Translations under genes and position numbers: made by a program
In this document: positions 45,260 to 54,178 of the stretch, one piece after another
Numbering within the stretch: position 1 is the stretch's first letter
How the letters are laid out: every line of letters starts with the position of its first letter
NCBI GenBank assembly: GCA_020832735.1
Contig: JAFIEB010000128.1
Span: forward strand, 1-62,514
Source of the DNA: Oceanicaulis sp.
GTDB lineage: Bacteria; Pseudomonadota; Alphaproteobacteria; Caulobacterales; Maricaulaceae
Direction: 5' to 3'
Length of the DNA: 62,514 nucleotides
The notes under the pieces: model-generated
The model's input: the letters and a program-made list of their open reading frames with translations, nothing else
What the model was told of the DNA's origin: nothing
The model's database searches: none

Positions 45260-45652
45260 TCAGCCGAGCACCCAGGCGCGGGCTTCGCCGGCGTCCTCGA
45301 ACACGCGCAGGCGCACCGCATAGGGCATGGTCACGGTCTCGATGACGCCCTGTACGTCGTCGCGGCCGCGCGCGGTGACGAAAGCGCAACGCTGGATTTG
45401 CAAGTCCTCAAGGATCGCCGAGAGCGGCTCGACCAGCTGTTCAGGCGCATAGCCGGGACTGGAGCGGCGTGCATCGATAATCATCGCGCGCACCGTCCGG
45501 CCGGCCGCCAGGCGCTCGGCCTCGCGCTCGGCGCGCTTCAGGTCCTCCTGGCTGACCAGACCCTCGCAGATAAAACTGATCAGACCCGCCTCCGGTTCAA
45601 GGCGGATGTCGATGGCGGCGGCGTCCTGCCGGGATAAACGGAATTTAAGCAT
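45260..45652 (-). CDS. SpoIIAA/STAS-like protein
   Basis: Protein of 130 residues. The strand and helix pattern with GLISFICEGLVSQEDLKRAE, AMIIDARRSSPGYAPEQL and a C-terminal VFEDAGEARAWVLG fits the SpoIIAA-like (STAS/SEC14) family, small proteins of uncertain role that bind lipids or act in signalling. No phosphoacceptor Ser typical of an anti-sigma antagonist is obvious. The start 45652 follows a weak GGGACG; the upstream extension of the frame is not conserved-looking. Convergent with the FkbM gene (10-base gap). Confidence 0.65.
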   Translation of the reverse strand: MLKFRLSRQDAAAIDIRLEPEAGLISFICEGLVSQEDLKRAEREAERLAAGRTVRAMIIDARRSSPGYAPEQLVEPLSAILEDLQIQRCAFVTARGRDDVQGVIETVTMPYAVRLRVFEDAGEARAWVLG

Positions 45653-45729
45653 GGCGTCCCGATCAGAGCAGCATAGACCCCGCACATGCGGGAGAAATGC
45701 CGGTTGCCCGTTATGCCGCCTCCCGGCAA

Positions 45730-45747
45730 GGCCATGCGCGCATGGCC
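45730..45747. repeat. 18-base perfect palindrome in the rnd upstream region
   Basis: GGCCATGCGCGCATGGCC is fully self-complementary. It lies between the divergent SpoIIAA-like and rnd genes, 95 bases before the rnd start. It could be a repressor site or a cruciform-prone sequence; no known consensus matches. Confidence 0.4.
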
Positions 45748-45841
45748 GCTCTGCGCCGGAGCGCGCACGCATTGACGCGCCGGACGGAAGGTCCGATACC
45801 CGTAAGGATACTTTATCACAGCCGGATACGCGGACGAAGCC

Positions 45842-46456
45842 ATGACCATTCATCTTCACGCGGGCGATCTGCCCGGCGGACTCGATTTCGGCGCGCGCGT
45901 GGCGGTGGATACAGAAACCCAGGGCCTGTCCCTGGTGCGCGACCGGGTCTGCCTGGTGCAGCTCTCGGCCGGCGACGGCGACGCCCATATCGTCCAGCTC
46001 TCACGGCCCGGCTATGACTGCCCGAACCTGAAGGCGCTGCTGGCCGACGCCTCGGTGGAGAAGATTTTCCACTTCGCCCGCTTCGATGTCGCGGTGCTGC
46101 TGCGCGATCTGGGCGTGGAGACCGCGCCTGTGTTCTGCACCAAGATCGCCTCCAAGCTGACGCGCACCTATACCGACCGGCACGGGCTGAAGGATGTGGT
46201 GCGTGAAATCGCCGGGGTGGAGCTGTCCAAGCAGCAGCAAAGCTCGGACTGGGCTGCGGGCGAGCTGACCCCCGCGCAGCTGGAATACGCCGCCTCCGAC
46301 GTGCTCTACCTGCACCAGGTGGCCGACGGCCTGTCAGCCATGCTGGCGCGCGAGGACCGGATGGCGCTGGCGCAGGCCTGTTTTGATTTCCTGCCCGCCC
46401 GCGCGCGCCTGGATCTGGGGGGCTGGGCGGAAACGGATATTTTCGCGCACACATGA
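45842..46456 (+). CDS. rnd: Ribonuclease D, short form
   Basis: Protein of 204 residues. DEDD exonuclease residues are seen: Asp23 and Glu25 in VAVDTETQG, the second acidic block in KIFHFARFDVAVLL, and YAASDVLYL with the fourth Asp. It matures tRNA 3' ends. The HRDC domain that E. coli RNase D carries at its C-terminus is missing, a common alphaproteobacterial form. lptC follows 34 bases downstream on the same strand. Confidence 0.9.
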   Translation: MTIHLHAGDLPGGLDFGARVAVDTETQGLSLVRDRVCLVQLSAGDGDAHIVQLSRPGYDCPNLKALLADASVEKIFHFARFDVAVLLRDLGVETAPVFCTKIASKLTRTYTDRHGLKDVVREIAGVELSKQQQSSDWAAGELTPAQLEYAASDVLYLHQVADGLSAMLAREDRMALAQACFDFLPARARLDLGGWAETDIFAHT

Positions 46457-46490
46457 CCGCCCCTGACGACGCCGACCGGGAGACGTCCTC

Positions 46491-47147
46491 ATGACCGCCG
46501 CCGCCGCACCGCGCGACAGCCTGATCGGCGAACGCCGGGCGCGCTCGCTGGCCGGCGCGCGCGCCCAGTCGCAGCGCGTGCGCGTCATGCGCACCGTCCT
46601 GCTGGCCGGCATGGCCCTGCTGGCCGGCAATGCCGTGATGCAGGGCCTTCTGTCGGGCGCCCCGGCGCCGGTGGAGCCCGCCTTTGCGCCAGCCGGAGAC
46701 GCCGAGCGGATCACCAATCCGCGCTTTACCGGGCGCGACCGCGCCGGCACGCCCTTCGTGGTCACAGCCGAGGCGGCGGTGCGCCGGCTGGGCGGGGTGA
46801 CGCCGCTGACCGATCTGGAGCGCCCGGCCCTGAACTATGACTGGATCGAGGGCGATTCGGACGCCTCGCGCGCGCTGGCGCAGACCGGCGTGTTTGACGA
46901 GGCGGCCCAGATACTCACCTTGCGCAGCGACGTGCGCTTCGCCACGCCGGGCGGATACCGCTTCGAGGCGCCGTCCGCGCGTATCAGCCTGCGTGATGGC
47001 ACGGTGCGCGGCGAGGAGGGCGTTTATGGCGATGCGCCATGGGGTGCGGTGCGCGCTGATGTGTTCGAGGTGCAAGACGGCGCCAACCGGGTTATTCTCA
47101 CCGGCGACGTGCGCACCCGCATCTATCCCGGCGCCCCGGCGCCGTGA
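46491..47147 (+). CDS. lptC: LPS export periplasmic protein LptC
   Basis: Protein of 218 residues with one N-terminal membrane span (about 33-54) and a periplasmic jellyroll (TNPRFTGRDRAGTPFVVTAE and repeats such as LTLRSDVRFATPGGYRFEAP). It anchors the Lpt bridge to LptB2FG at the inner membrane. It starts the lptC-lptA-lptB-rpoN run. The Shine-Dalgarno is GGGAGA. Confidence 0.88.
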   Translation: MTAAAAPRDSLIGERRARSLAGARAQSQRVRVMRTVLLAGMALLAGNAVMQGLLSGAPAPVEPAFAPAGDAERITNPRFTGRDRAGTPFVVTAEAAVRRLGGVTPLTDLERPALNYDWIEGDSDASRALAQTGVFDEAAQILTLRSDVRFATPGGYRFEAPSARISLRDGTVRGEEGVYGDAPWGAVRADVFEVQDGANRVILTGDVRTRIYPGAPAP

Positions 47148-47164
47148 TGTCAGGAGACCGATCC

Positions 47165-47722
47165 ATGTTCCGCCGCCTGTTCTCCGCCGCCCTGCTCGCC
47201 GCCGCGCTGCCCCTCGCCCCGGCGCTGGCCCAGACCCAGTCCGCGCCGCTCGACATCAGCGCTGACAACAGCGAAATGCTCGATCAGGAAGGCCGGCTGA
47301 TCTACTGGGGCGACGTCAACATCATCCGCGGCGACGAGCGCCTGCGCGCCGAGCGGGTCGAGGCGCTGTTCCAGCGCCGCCCGGGCGGCGGCATGGGCGA
47401 TCTGCAGCGCATCATCGCGACCGGCGAGGTGTTCTACATCCGCCCCGGCGAGGTCGCGCGCGGCGATAACGGGATTTACGATCTCGAGGCGGGCACCATC
47501 ACCCTGACCGGTTCGGTGGTTCTGACCCAGGGCTGCAATGTCTCCACCGGCGACCGCCTGGAGGCGGATCTGGACAGCGGCATGGCGCGCCTGTCCAGCG
47601 GCCAGGGCGGACGCGTGCGCTCGATCTTTTTCAGCGGTCCCGAAGGGCGCGCCGATGCGCAGGACTGCCCGGCCCCGGCCGTGCCCGGCGCCGGACCACG
47701 TCCCTTCCCCGGCGGGCGCTGA
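47165..47722 (+). CDS. lptA: LPS transport periplasmic protein LptA
   Basis: Protein of 185 residues. Signal peptide MFRRLFSAALLAAALPLAPA with cleavage likely after ALA, then an OstA-like jellyroll beginning PLDISADNSEMLDQEGRLIY. It forms the periplasmic bridge for LPS. The frame opens at 47144, but ATG 47165 has CAGGAG and gives the proper signal peptide. The gap to lptC is 17 bases. Confidence 0.9.
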   Translation: MFRRLFSAALLAAALPLAPALAQTQSAPLDISADNSEMLDQEGRLIYWGDVNIIRGDERLRAERVEALFQRRPGGGMGDLQRIIATGEVFYIRPGEVARGDNGIYDLEAGTITLTGSVVLTQGCNVSTGDRLEADLDSGMARLSSGQGGRVRSIFFSGPEGRADAQDCPAPAVPGAGPRPFPGGR

Positions 47723-47801
47723 AGCGCTTTCTCCCCGACAGACCGATTGTCCTGCGCCACGGCGCGGGCTTCACGAAATCTTAGGCGTGCTGGAGCTAAC
47801 C

Positions 47802-48569
47802 ATGACGGACACGGCGAAGCAGGCGGAGGCGCACGCGTCCGGCTCTGGCGATTCGGGGCTCGCGGTCAGGGGTCTGGGCAAGACCTATGGACGGCGGGCG
47901 GTGGTCCGCAACGTGTCGCTCGATCTCCAGCGCGGAGAGGTGGCGGGACTTCTGGGACCGAACGGCGCGGGCAAGACCACCTGCTTCTACATGATCACAG
48001 GGCTCATCCGGGCCGATAGCGGGACCATCATGCTCGACGGCGCCGACATCACCGACCTGCCCATGTACCAGCGCGCACGCCTGGGCATCGGCTATCTGCC
48101 GCAGGAAGCGTCGATCTTCCGCGGCCTGTCGGTGGAGGACAATGTGGCCGCCGTGGCGGAACTGGCCGAGCCGGACAGCACGCGGCGCAAGGCGCTGGTG
48201 GACGAGCTGCTGGACGAACTCAATATCGCGCATCTGCGTCAAAGTCCGGCCGTGGCCCTGTCCGGCGGCGAGCGCCGCCGGGTGGAGATCGCCCGGGCCC
48301 TGGCCGCCCAGCCCAGCTTCATCCTGCTGGACGAACCCTTCGCGGGCATCGACCCGCTGGCGATTTCCGACATCCGCGACCTGATCACCTATCTCAAGCA
48401 GCGCGGCATCGGCATCCTGATCACTGACCACAATGTGCGCGAGACGCTGGAGATCACCGACCGCGCCACGATCATTTTCGACGGCGAAGTGCTCTTTGAG
48501 GGCACGCCCGAGGAAGTGCGGCGCGACGACAGCGTGCGCCGTCACTATCTCGGCGAACTGTTCAGCTAG
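47802..48569 (+). CDS. lptB: LPS export ABC ATPase LptB
   Basis: Protein of 255 residues. Walker A GPNGAGKT (52-59), signature LSGGERRR and Walker B ILLDEPFAGIDP, plus the C-terminal HYLGELF motif typical of LptB. It powers LPS extraction with LptF/LptG, which are not in the window. An N-terminal extension of about 19 residues is unusual but small. rpoN starts 8 bases later. Confidence 0.94.
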   Translation: MTDTAKQAEAHASGSGDSGLAVRGLGKTYGRRAVVRNVSLDLQRGEVAGLLGPNGAGKTTCFYMITGLIRADSGTIMLDGADITDLPMYQRARLGIGYLPQEASIFRGLSVEDNVAAVAELAEPDSTRRKALVDELLDELNIAHLRQSPAVALSGGERRRVEIARALAAQPSFILLDEPFAGIDPLAISDIRDLITYLKQRGIGILITDHNVRETLEITDRATIIFDGEVLFEGTPEEVRRDDSVRRHYLGELFS

Positions 48570-48577
48570 GAGGACGC

Positions 48578-50083
48578 ATGGCGGGGCTCGGACACAAGCT
48601 CGAGGCGCGCCAGGGCCAGGGGCTCGTCATGACGCCCCAGCTGCAGCAGGCTATCAAGCTGCTGCAGCTCAATAATATGGAACTGGCCGAATTCGTTGAA
48701 ACCGAGCTGGAGCGCAACCCCCTGCTGGAGCGCGACGAGCGCAGCGACGCCGCCGCCGACGAGCGCGCCGACCCGGTCGAGGCTGCCGATACCGCCCCCG
48801 GCGCCGAGCTGAGCTTTGATACGCCCGAGCGCGCCACCGAGGCGATCGACGCCGACACCGAGGCGATGTACTCCGATTCCAAGTCCGACATGGCTGGCGC
48901 CGAACCGGCGGGCGGGGCGGTCGACTGGTCGCGCGCGGGCAAGGGCGGCGGCGGATTTGATTCCGAAACCTATGACGCCGCCGCCAACAGCGCGCGCGAA
49001 AAGACCCTGCGCGAGCATCTCCACGACCAGCTGGCCGATCTGGCGCTGGCCGCCTCTGACCGGCTGATCGCGGCCCATCTCATCGATCTGGCCGACGAGG
49101 ACGGATATTTGCGCGCCGATCTCGACGAGACCGCCCAGCGCCTGGGCGTGACCCGTTCAGAGACCGAGGCGGTGCTCGAGCGCCTGCAGCAATTCGAGCC
49201 GTGCGGCGTGATGGCCCGCTCGCTGCAGGAATGCCTGGCCCTGCAACTGAAAGAACGCGACCGGCTTGATCCGGCCATGGCCGCCCTGGTGGACAATCTG
49301 CCCCTGCTGGCCAAGCACGACTATGCGGCGCTCAAAGCCGCCTGCGAGGTGGATGGCGAAGACCTCGAGGACATGATCGGCGAGCTGAAACGCCTGACGC
49401 CCAAGCCCGGCCTGGGCTTCGGCTCGGACGGCGCGCGCTCGGTGGAGCCGGACGTCACGGTGCGCGAGCGCCCGGACGGGACCTGGGCGGTGGAGCTCAA
49501 TACCGACACCCTGCCGCGCGTGCTGATGAATAACCGCTACGCCGCGCAGATCAGCCGCAGCGCCCGGTCGGATGAGGAAAAGCAGTTCATCACCGAGTGC
49601 GCCCAGAACGCCTCATGGCTGGTCAAGAGCCTGGACCAGCGCGCGCGCACCATCCTGAAAGTCTCCAGCGAGATCGTGCGCCAGCAGGACGCCTTCCTGG
49701 CCAAGGGCGTGGCCTGGCTGCGCCCGCTCAATCTGAAAACCGTGGCTGACGCGGTGGGCATGCATGAGAGCACGGTCAGCCGGGTCACCTCCAACAAGTA
49801 TATCGCCACGCCGCGCGGCCTGTTCGAGCTGAAATATTTCTTCACCTCCTCCATCGCGTCCGCCGACGGGGGCGAAGCCTATTCGGCCGAAGCGGTGCGC
49901 TACCGGATCAAGGCGATGATCGACTCCGAGACGCCTGACGCGGTGCTGAGCGACGACGCCATCGTGGACCGCCTGCTCTCGGACGGCGTGGATATCGCCC
50001 GGCGCACCGTGGCCAAGTACCGCGAGGCCATGAACATCCCCTCCTCGGTCAAGCGCCGCCGGATCATGAAGGGCGTGGGTTAG
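48578..50083 (+). CDS. rpoN: RNA polymerase sigma-54 factor
   Basis: Protein of 501 residues. Region I begins with the Gln/Leu-rich LVMTPQLQQAIKLLQLNNME, region II is acidic (about 50-130), and the core binding and -12/-24 DNA-binding parts follow, with the RpoN box ARRTVAKYREAMNIPSS near the C-terminus. A strong AGGAGG precedes the ATG. Target promoters were not identified in the window. Confidence 0.95.
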   Translation: MAGLGHKLEARQGQGLVMTPQLQQAIKLLQLNNMELAEFVETELERNPLLERDERSDAAADERADPVEAADTAPGAELSFDTPERATEAIDADTEAMYSDSKSDMAGAEPAGGAVDWSRAGKGGGGFDSETYDAAANSAREKTLREHLHDQLADLALAASDRLIAAHLIDLADEDGYLRADLDETAQRLGVTRSETEAVLERLQQFEPCGVMARSLQECLALQLKERDRLDPAMAALVDNLPLLAKHDYAALKAACEVDGEDLEDMIGELKRLTPKPGLGFGSDGARSVEPDVTVRERPDGTWAVELNTDTLPRVLMNNRYAAQISRSARSDEEKQFITECAQNASWLVKSLDQRARTILKVSSEIVRQQDAFLAKGVAWLRPLNLKTVADAVGMHESTVSRVTSNKYIATPRGLFELKYFFTSSIASADGGEAYSAEAVRYRIKAMIDSETPDAVLSDDAIVDRLLSDGVDIARRTVAKYREAMNIPSSVKRRRIMKGVG

Positions 50084-50165
50084 GCGGCGCTTTTGCCCGC
50101 GCCTGCGCCGTGCTATTCCGCAACCGCCTGCCCCAAAAGCAAATGCGGTCAAATCCGCCGGATCC

Positions 50166-51062
50166 ATGACAGACACCGAGGCCTCCGCCCTCGACCCCGC
50201 CTGCCCACCTGCCTCCCTGTGGTATGTCGCCGATATCGCGCGTCATGTCCGCCCGGGCCGCGAACGCGTTCAGACCGTGTTCGGCCGCACGCTGCGCCTG
50301 AGACGGGATGCTCAGGGTCAGGTAATGGACGCCGGCGAGGACCCCTTGGCGGTGCGCGAGAGCGAGGGGCTGGTCTGGGCCTATTCGCCCGGTCCGGACG
50401 GCGCACAGCCCGCTTCGGGCCCGCCCGTGTTCAACGGCCCCGGCGCCAAGGTGCGCTTTGTCGAAGAGGCGCTCTTGCCCGGGCCTTATGATGACGCGGT
50501 CTACGGCCTCTTGGATCCCGCCCACGGCCCCTATGTGCACGCGAGCCCGCTGTGGCGCTCCAGCCGGACGCTGCGCGAGAAGGCCAAGGCTTATGTCCCC
50601 AGCCCGCTGGGCTTCACCATGCAGGCGCACGAGCCGAAAAATTCCGCCGCCTACAAGCTGATCGGGGGCGGGGTGCAGGTGGAGATCGGTTTCCAGCTGC
50701 CCGCCTTGCGCAGCGAATGGATCACCAATCGCTCAAATCGGGTGCTGGGCCTGACCACGCTGACCCCGGTGGACGCGCAGACCACCTGTATCCGTCAGAT
50801 TTTCTACTGGGAATCGCCGCTGCTGAGCCTGATCAGCCCGTTCGTGCGCCCGGTCACGCGCAATTTCCTGCAGCAGGACGTTCACATCATGACGCTGCGC
50901 CAGCGCGCGGCGCCATTTCGCCGACGCGAGATGCTGATCCGCGACGCAGACCAGCTGTTCATCTGGTACCGGCGGATGAAAGCCGAGTGGGCGCAGGCCA
51001 ATGCTGAAAGCCGGGCGTTCGAAAACCCGGTCCAGGCCGCCACCTTGCGCTGGCGCACCTGA
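50166..51062 (+). CDS. Rieske-oxygenase-like protein lacking the Rieske cluster
   Basis: Protein of 298 residues. The N-terminus resembles the edges of a Rieske oxygenase (SLWYVADIARHVRPG, LAVRESEGLVWAYSPG), but the cluster-binding CxH and CxxH motifs are absent; the N-terminal 115 residues contain a single Cys (13). The mononuclear iron facial motif is intact: Asp117-x2-His120-x4-His125 in DPAHGPYVH. The protein may receive electrons from a partner, bind iron for another reaction, or be a degenerate relative. It is inserted between rpoN and hpf, which are usually adjacent. Confidence 0.65.
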   Translation: MTDTEASALDPACPPASLWYVADIARHVRPGRERVQTVFGRTLRLRRDAQGQVMDAGEDPLAVRESEGLVWAYSPGPDGAQPASGPPVFNGPGAKVRFVEEALLPGPYDDAVYGLLDPAHGPYVHASPLWRSSRTLREKAKAYVPSPLGFTMQAHEPKNSAAYKLIGGGVQVEIGFQLPALRSEWITNRSNRVLGLTTLTPVDAQTTCIRQIFYWESPLLSLISPFVRPVTRNFLQQDVHIMTLRQRAAPFRRREMLIRDADQLFIWYRRMKAEWAQANAESRAFENPVQAATLRWRT

Positions 51063-51215
51063 GCGGATGCGGCGCACGCGCATTGACGCCCCCTGACCCG
51101 CCCCGATACCGTAGGGGTCCGGGCTTGGATCAGGCCCGGGCCGCGCACCGGCGCGGCGGGAGAGCCCGAAAGCGCCGAATGCGGTGTGCGGCGTCAGGCT
51201 GCAAAGGGAGTTCCC

Positions 51216-51875
51216 ATGCAAATCCAGTTCGTCTCCAAAGGCATCGACGTGTCGCCGGCGCTGCGCGAGCGCATCGAGCTGCGCGTTTCGGACGCGGCCG
51301 CCAAATATTTCAACCGGCCCTCTGAAGCCTTCGTCGTCGCGGCCAAGGAGGGGTTCGGATTCAAGGTCGACTGTTCGCTGCATCTGCCCTCGGGCGCCTT
51401 CCTCCAGGCTTCGGGCTCGGGCGAAGACGCCTATGCCGCCGTCGAGGCCGCCGCCCAGAGACTGGAAAAGCGCCTGCGCCGCTACAAGCGCAAGCTGAAG
51501 GATCACCACAACGACAACAAGTCCGAGCTCCCCGCCGAGGAAACCCCGATCCGGGTGCTCCAGTCGGCCCGGGTCAATGGCGCGGACGACGCCGATGCCG
51601 AAGAGGATGAAGACGAGGACGATGGCGGCGCGGTGGGCGGCGACGAGCCGGTGATCATCGCCGAGACCGCGGGCGAACTGCGCACGCTCACCGTCTCCAT
51701 GGCGGTGCTGGAAATGGATCTCGCCGACGCGCCCTTCCTGATGTTCCGCAATGCGGGCAATGACGCCGTCAATATCGTCTATCGGCGCCCCGACGGTCAT
51801 GTGGGCTGGATTGATCCGGCGCGAAGCGCTAAAGACGGCGCGAAACCGGCGGCGGGCGCTGACGCCCGCGTCTGA
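51216..51875 (+). CDS. hpf: Ribosome hibernation-promoting factor, long form
   Basis: Protein of 219 residues. The N-terminal S30AE domain (MQIQFVSKGIDVSPALRERI to about 105) binds the 30S decoding centre. An acidic linker (DADAEEDEDEDDGG) leads to the C-terminal dimerisation domain (about 155-205, LEMDLADAPFLMFRNAG) that joins 70S into 100S particles. ATG 51216 has AAGGGAG at good spacing; earlier in-frame codons are not supported. Confidence 0.93.
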   Translation: MQIQFVSKGIDVSPALRERIELRVSDAAAKYFNRPSEAFVVAAKEGFGFKVDCSLHLPSGAFLQASGSGEDAYAAVEAAAQRLEKRLRRYKRKLKDHHNDNKSELPAEETPIRVLQSARVNGADDADAEEDEDEDDGGAVGGDEPVIIAETAGELRTLTVSMAVLEMDLADAPFLMFRNAGNDAVNIVYRRPDGHVGWIDPARSAKDGAKPAAGADARV

Positions 51876-51912
51876 GGGCGGGGTCCGCCCAGGCAGCCAG
51901 GCTGAACAGAGA

Positions 51913-52377
51913 ATGGCCTTGATCGATTTGATACCGCAGGGCGGCATCGTGGCGGATATGAACGCCACGAGCCGCAAGCAGGCCTTGCACGGGCTGGCCG
52001 AGCTGGCTCAGCGCACCCTGAACGTTCCGGCGCGGCCGGTGCTGGAGGCTGTAGTCGAGCGCGAACGCCTCGGATCGACCGGGGTGGGCGATGGCGTGGC
52101 CATTCCCCATGCGCGCACCGATCATGTGGACCGGGTGTGCGGCGTGTTCGCGCGCCTCAAGCAGGGTGTCGATTTCGACGCCGTGGACGGTCAGCCGGCC
52201 GATCTGGTGTTCTTGCTGCTGGCGCCCGAAGACGCCGGCGCTGAACACCTCAAGGCGCTGGCCCAGATCTCACGCCTGTTCCGGCGCGAGGACGTGCGCC
52301 GGGCTGTGCGCGCGGCGCCGGACGCCGACGCCATCACCGCCATCCTGTCGGGAAGCGTGCGCTCCAACGCCGCCTGA
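51913..52377 (+). CDS. ptsN: PTS IIA-like nitrogen-regulatory protein PtsN
   Basis: Protein of 154 residues of the EIIA-Ntr family. The phosphorylated residue is His66 in GVAIPHAR. It relays phosphate-dependent nitrogen and potassium signals and often follows rpoN and hpf, as here. The frame extends upstream into hpf, but ATG 51913 is the family start. A long hairpin overlaps its stop codon. Confidence 0.93.
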   Translation: MALIDLIPQGGIVADMNATSRKQALHGLAELAQRTLNVPARPVLEAVVERERLGSTGVGDGVAIPHARTDHVDRVCGVFARLKQGVDFDAVDGQPADLVFLLLAPEDAGAEHLKALAQISRLFRREDVRRAVRAAPDADAITAILSGSVRSNAA

Positions 52378-52395
52378 GCCAGGCTCAGGCGGCGT
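52367..52395 (+). terminator. Long hairpin at the ptsN 3' end
   Basis: A perfect 14-base inverted repeat with a one-base centre (ACGCCGCCTGAGCC / GGCTCAGGCGGCGT) spans the ptsN stop codon. The inner bases would open to form the loop. There is only a short T-run after it, so it probably serves as a bidirectional hairpin between ptsN and the convergent symporter gene. Confidence 0.5.
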
Positions 52396-52424
52396 CAGCC
52401 TTTCAGACCCAGGTATATCCAAGT

Positions 52425-53750
52425 TCAATCGCGGTCCGCGTCGGCGACCTCTGGCGCAGGCTCGGGCGCCTCATAGGGCTTGTCTGCGGGTGCGCGGAAG
52501 CGGTCCTCGTCCAGCTCGCCTTCCCACTTGGCCACCGCCGTGGCGACCATGGCGTCGCCGGTGACGTTGAGCGCCGTGCGCGCCATGTCCATGATCCGGT
52601 CCACCGGCAGGATGAAGCCGACAATGATGGCGATCTGCTCGGGCGGCACGTCGAACGTGCCCAGCACGATGGCCAGCAGGAAAAGCCCGGCGCTGGGAAT
52701 GCCCGCCGCGCCGATAGAGGCCAGCGCCGCCGTCACCGCGATCAGGGCGTACTGGGTGAAGGACAGGTCGTAACCGAAGGCCTGGGCGGTGAACAGCGCC
52801 AGAATGCCCAGATAAATGCCGGTGCCGTCCATATTGATGGTGGCGCCCAGCGGCAGCACCGAACCGGCCACCGAGCGCTTCACGCCCAGATTCTCGGTCA
52901 CATTGGCGATGGTCACCGGCAGGGTGCCGGCGCTTGACGCCGTGGAATAGGCCACCGCCTGGGCGTCAACAATGCCGCGCGCAAAACTCAGGACCGGCAG
53001 ATTCAGGACAAAACGCACAAACCCGCCATAGACGATCACCGCGTGGGCGAGCAGCGCCAGATAGACCGTGACGATCAGCACCCCGATCGAGGCCAGCGCC
53101 TCGATGCCTTGCGTCGCGACCGTGTGGGCCACCAGGGCGAACACGCCGAATGGCGCCACCTCCATCACGATATGGGTGATTTTCAGCACCACGTCGGCCG
53201 CCGAGCTGAACAGATCGCCCACCGGCTTGCCCGGCTTGCCCGCCATGATGATGCCGATGCCCAGCAAAATCGCGAAGAAGATCACCGCCAGCACGTCGGT
53301 GTCGGCCAGCGCGGCCACCGGATTGGTCGGGACGATGGCGATCAGGCGCTCCACGATGCTGGGCGCATCGGTGTCGACAGGAATGGGATCGGCGCCGCCC
53401 AGATTGACCCCGGCGCCCGGCTGGAAAGCCAGGCCGAAGCCGATGCCGATCCACACCGCAAAGAAGGTCGTGACCAGATACAGCGCCACCGCCTTGCCGC
53501 CGATGGAGCCCAGCTTCTTGGGATCGCCCAGGCTGACCACCCCGGCCACCAGCGTGGTCAGGATCAGCGGGATGATGAGCATCCGGATCAGGTTGAAGAA
53601 CAGATCGCCGACCGGGCGGATAAAGGTTTCGATGAAGGCTGCGCCCGTCTCCTGGCCCAGTATCTGGACCACCACAAGCGCAAATACGACGCCCAGCGCG
53701 AGCGCGCCGAGCACGCGCTTCCACAGCGCGGTCCCGAACCACCAGTTCAT
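52425..53750 (-). CDS. Dicarboxylate/amino acid:cation symporter (DAACS)
   Basis: Protein of 441 residues with about eight membrane spans and two re-entrant loops, as in GltPh, GltP and DctA. Motifs include the Ser-rich loop AYSTASSAGTLPVT and, further on, PLGATINMDGTGIY with the NMDGT cation site. It takes up glutamate, aspartate or C4-dicarboxylates with Na+ or H+; the exact substrate is not clear. The acidic C-terminal tail (about 420-441) is long. GAAGGGG precedes the ATG. Confidence 0.9.
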   Translation of the reverse strand: MNWWFGTALWKRVLGALALGVVFALVVVQILGQETGAAFIETFIRPVGDLFFNLIRMLIIPLILTTLVAGVVSLGDPKKLGSIGGKAVALYLVTTFFAVWIGIGFGLAFQPGAGVNLGGADPIPVDTDAPSIVERLIAIVPTNPVAALADTDVLAVIFFAILLGIGIIMAGKPGKPVGDLFSSAADVVLKITHIVMEVAPFGVFALVAHTVATQGIEALASIGVLIVTVYLALLAHAVIVYGGFVRFVLNLPVLSFARGIVDAQAVAYSTASSAGTLPVTIANVTENLGVKRSVAGSVLPLGATINMDGTGIYLGILALFTAQAFGYDLSFTQYALIAVTAALASIGAAGIPSAGLFLLAIVLGTFDVPPEQIAIIVGFILPVDRIMDMARTALNVTGDAMVATAVAKWEGELDEDRFRAPADKPYEAPEPAPEVADADRD

Positions 53751-53841
53751 GCAAGCCCCTTCCGACTGGACGCCATCGAATGCGCGTCAGCCTAAGCCGC
53801 CCGCGTCTGAGGTCAACGCCGCCGCGCAAGACGGGCCGGGG

Positions 53842-54123
53842 CTAGCCTGTGAGTTTGAGCACCGCGATGCGGGCGATCAGAACAGCCCAGATCACGCCGC
53901 CGATCAGCATCCAGGGCGAGAGCGCAAAGCCGGGATCAAGGCGCGACAGCGCCACAAGGCCCGCTGACAGGCCGGCCTGGAACCAGACCGTACGCCAGCT
54001 GAGATCGCGATAATGGCGTCCGGCATGGATGGTGCGCCGCGAGAACCACCGCCAAGCGCGCGCCGTCCGGCCCCGGTCACGGGCCCGGCGTGCGTCTTCG
54101 GACTGGCTCAGCAAAGTGTTCAT
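53842..54123 (-). CDS. Small hypothetical membrane protein, predicted leaderless
   Basis: Protein of 93 residues with no recognised family. An Arg-rich N-terminus (MNTLLSQSEDARRARDRGRT) is followed by a hydrophobic C-terminal half with one or two spans (about 47-60 and 70-90). No Shine-Dalgarno is visible. A promoter at 54130-54158 predicts that transcription starts on the A of the ATG, so the mRNA is probably leaderless. The gene lies between the symporter and ahpD, all on the minus strand. Confidence 0.65.
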   Translation of the reverse strand: MNTLLSQSEDARRARDRGRTARAWRWFSRRTIHAGRHYRDLSWRTVWFQAGLSAGLVALSRLDPGFALSPWMLIGGVIWAVLIARIAVLKLTG

Positions 54124-54129
54124 ATGATC

Positions 54130-54158
54130 AGGATACGGATAAACGCGTGTTCTGTCAA
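54130..54158 (-). promoter_or_regulatory. Promoter with +1 at the start codon of 53842-54123
   Basis: On the minus strand a perfect TTGACA (plus 54153-54158), a 17-base spacer and TATCCT (plus 54130-54135; 4/6). Counting the hexamer as -12 to -7 places +1 at 54123, the first base of the ATG. Confidence 0.6.
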
Positions 54159-54178
54159 AGCCTGTTTTTACAAAGCTT

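Noticed and set aside
51063-51215. Sigma-54 promoter (GG-N10-GC) upstream of hpf
   Set aside because: Several GG/GC pairs occur by chance in this GC-rich stretch; none fits the TGGCAC-N5-TTGCA consensus.
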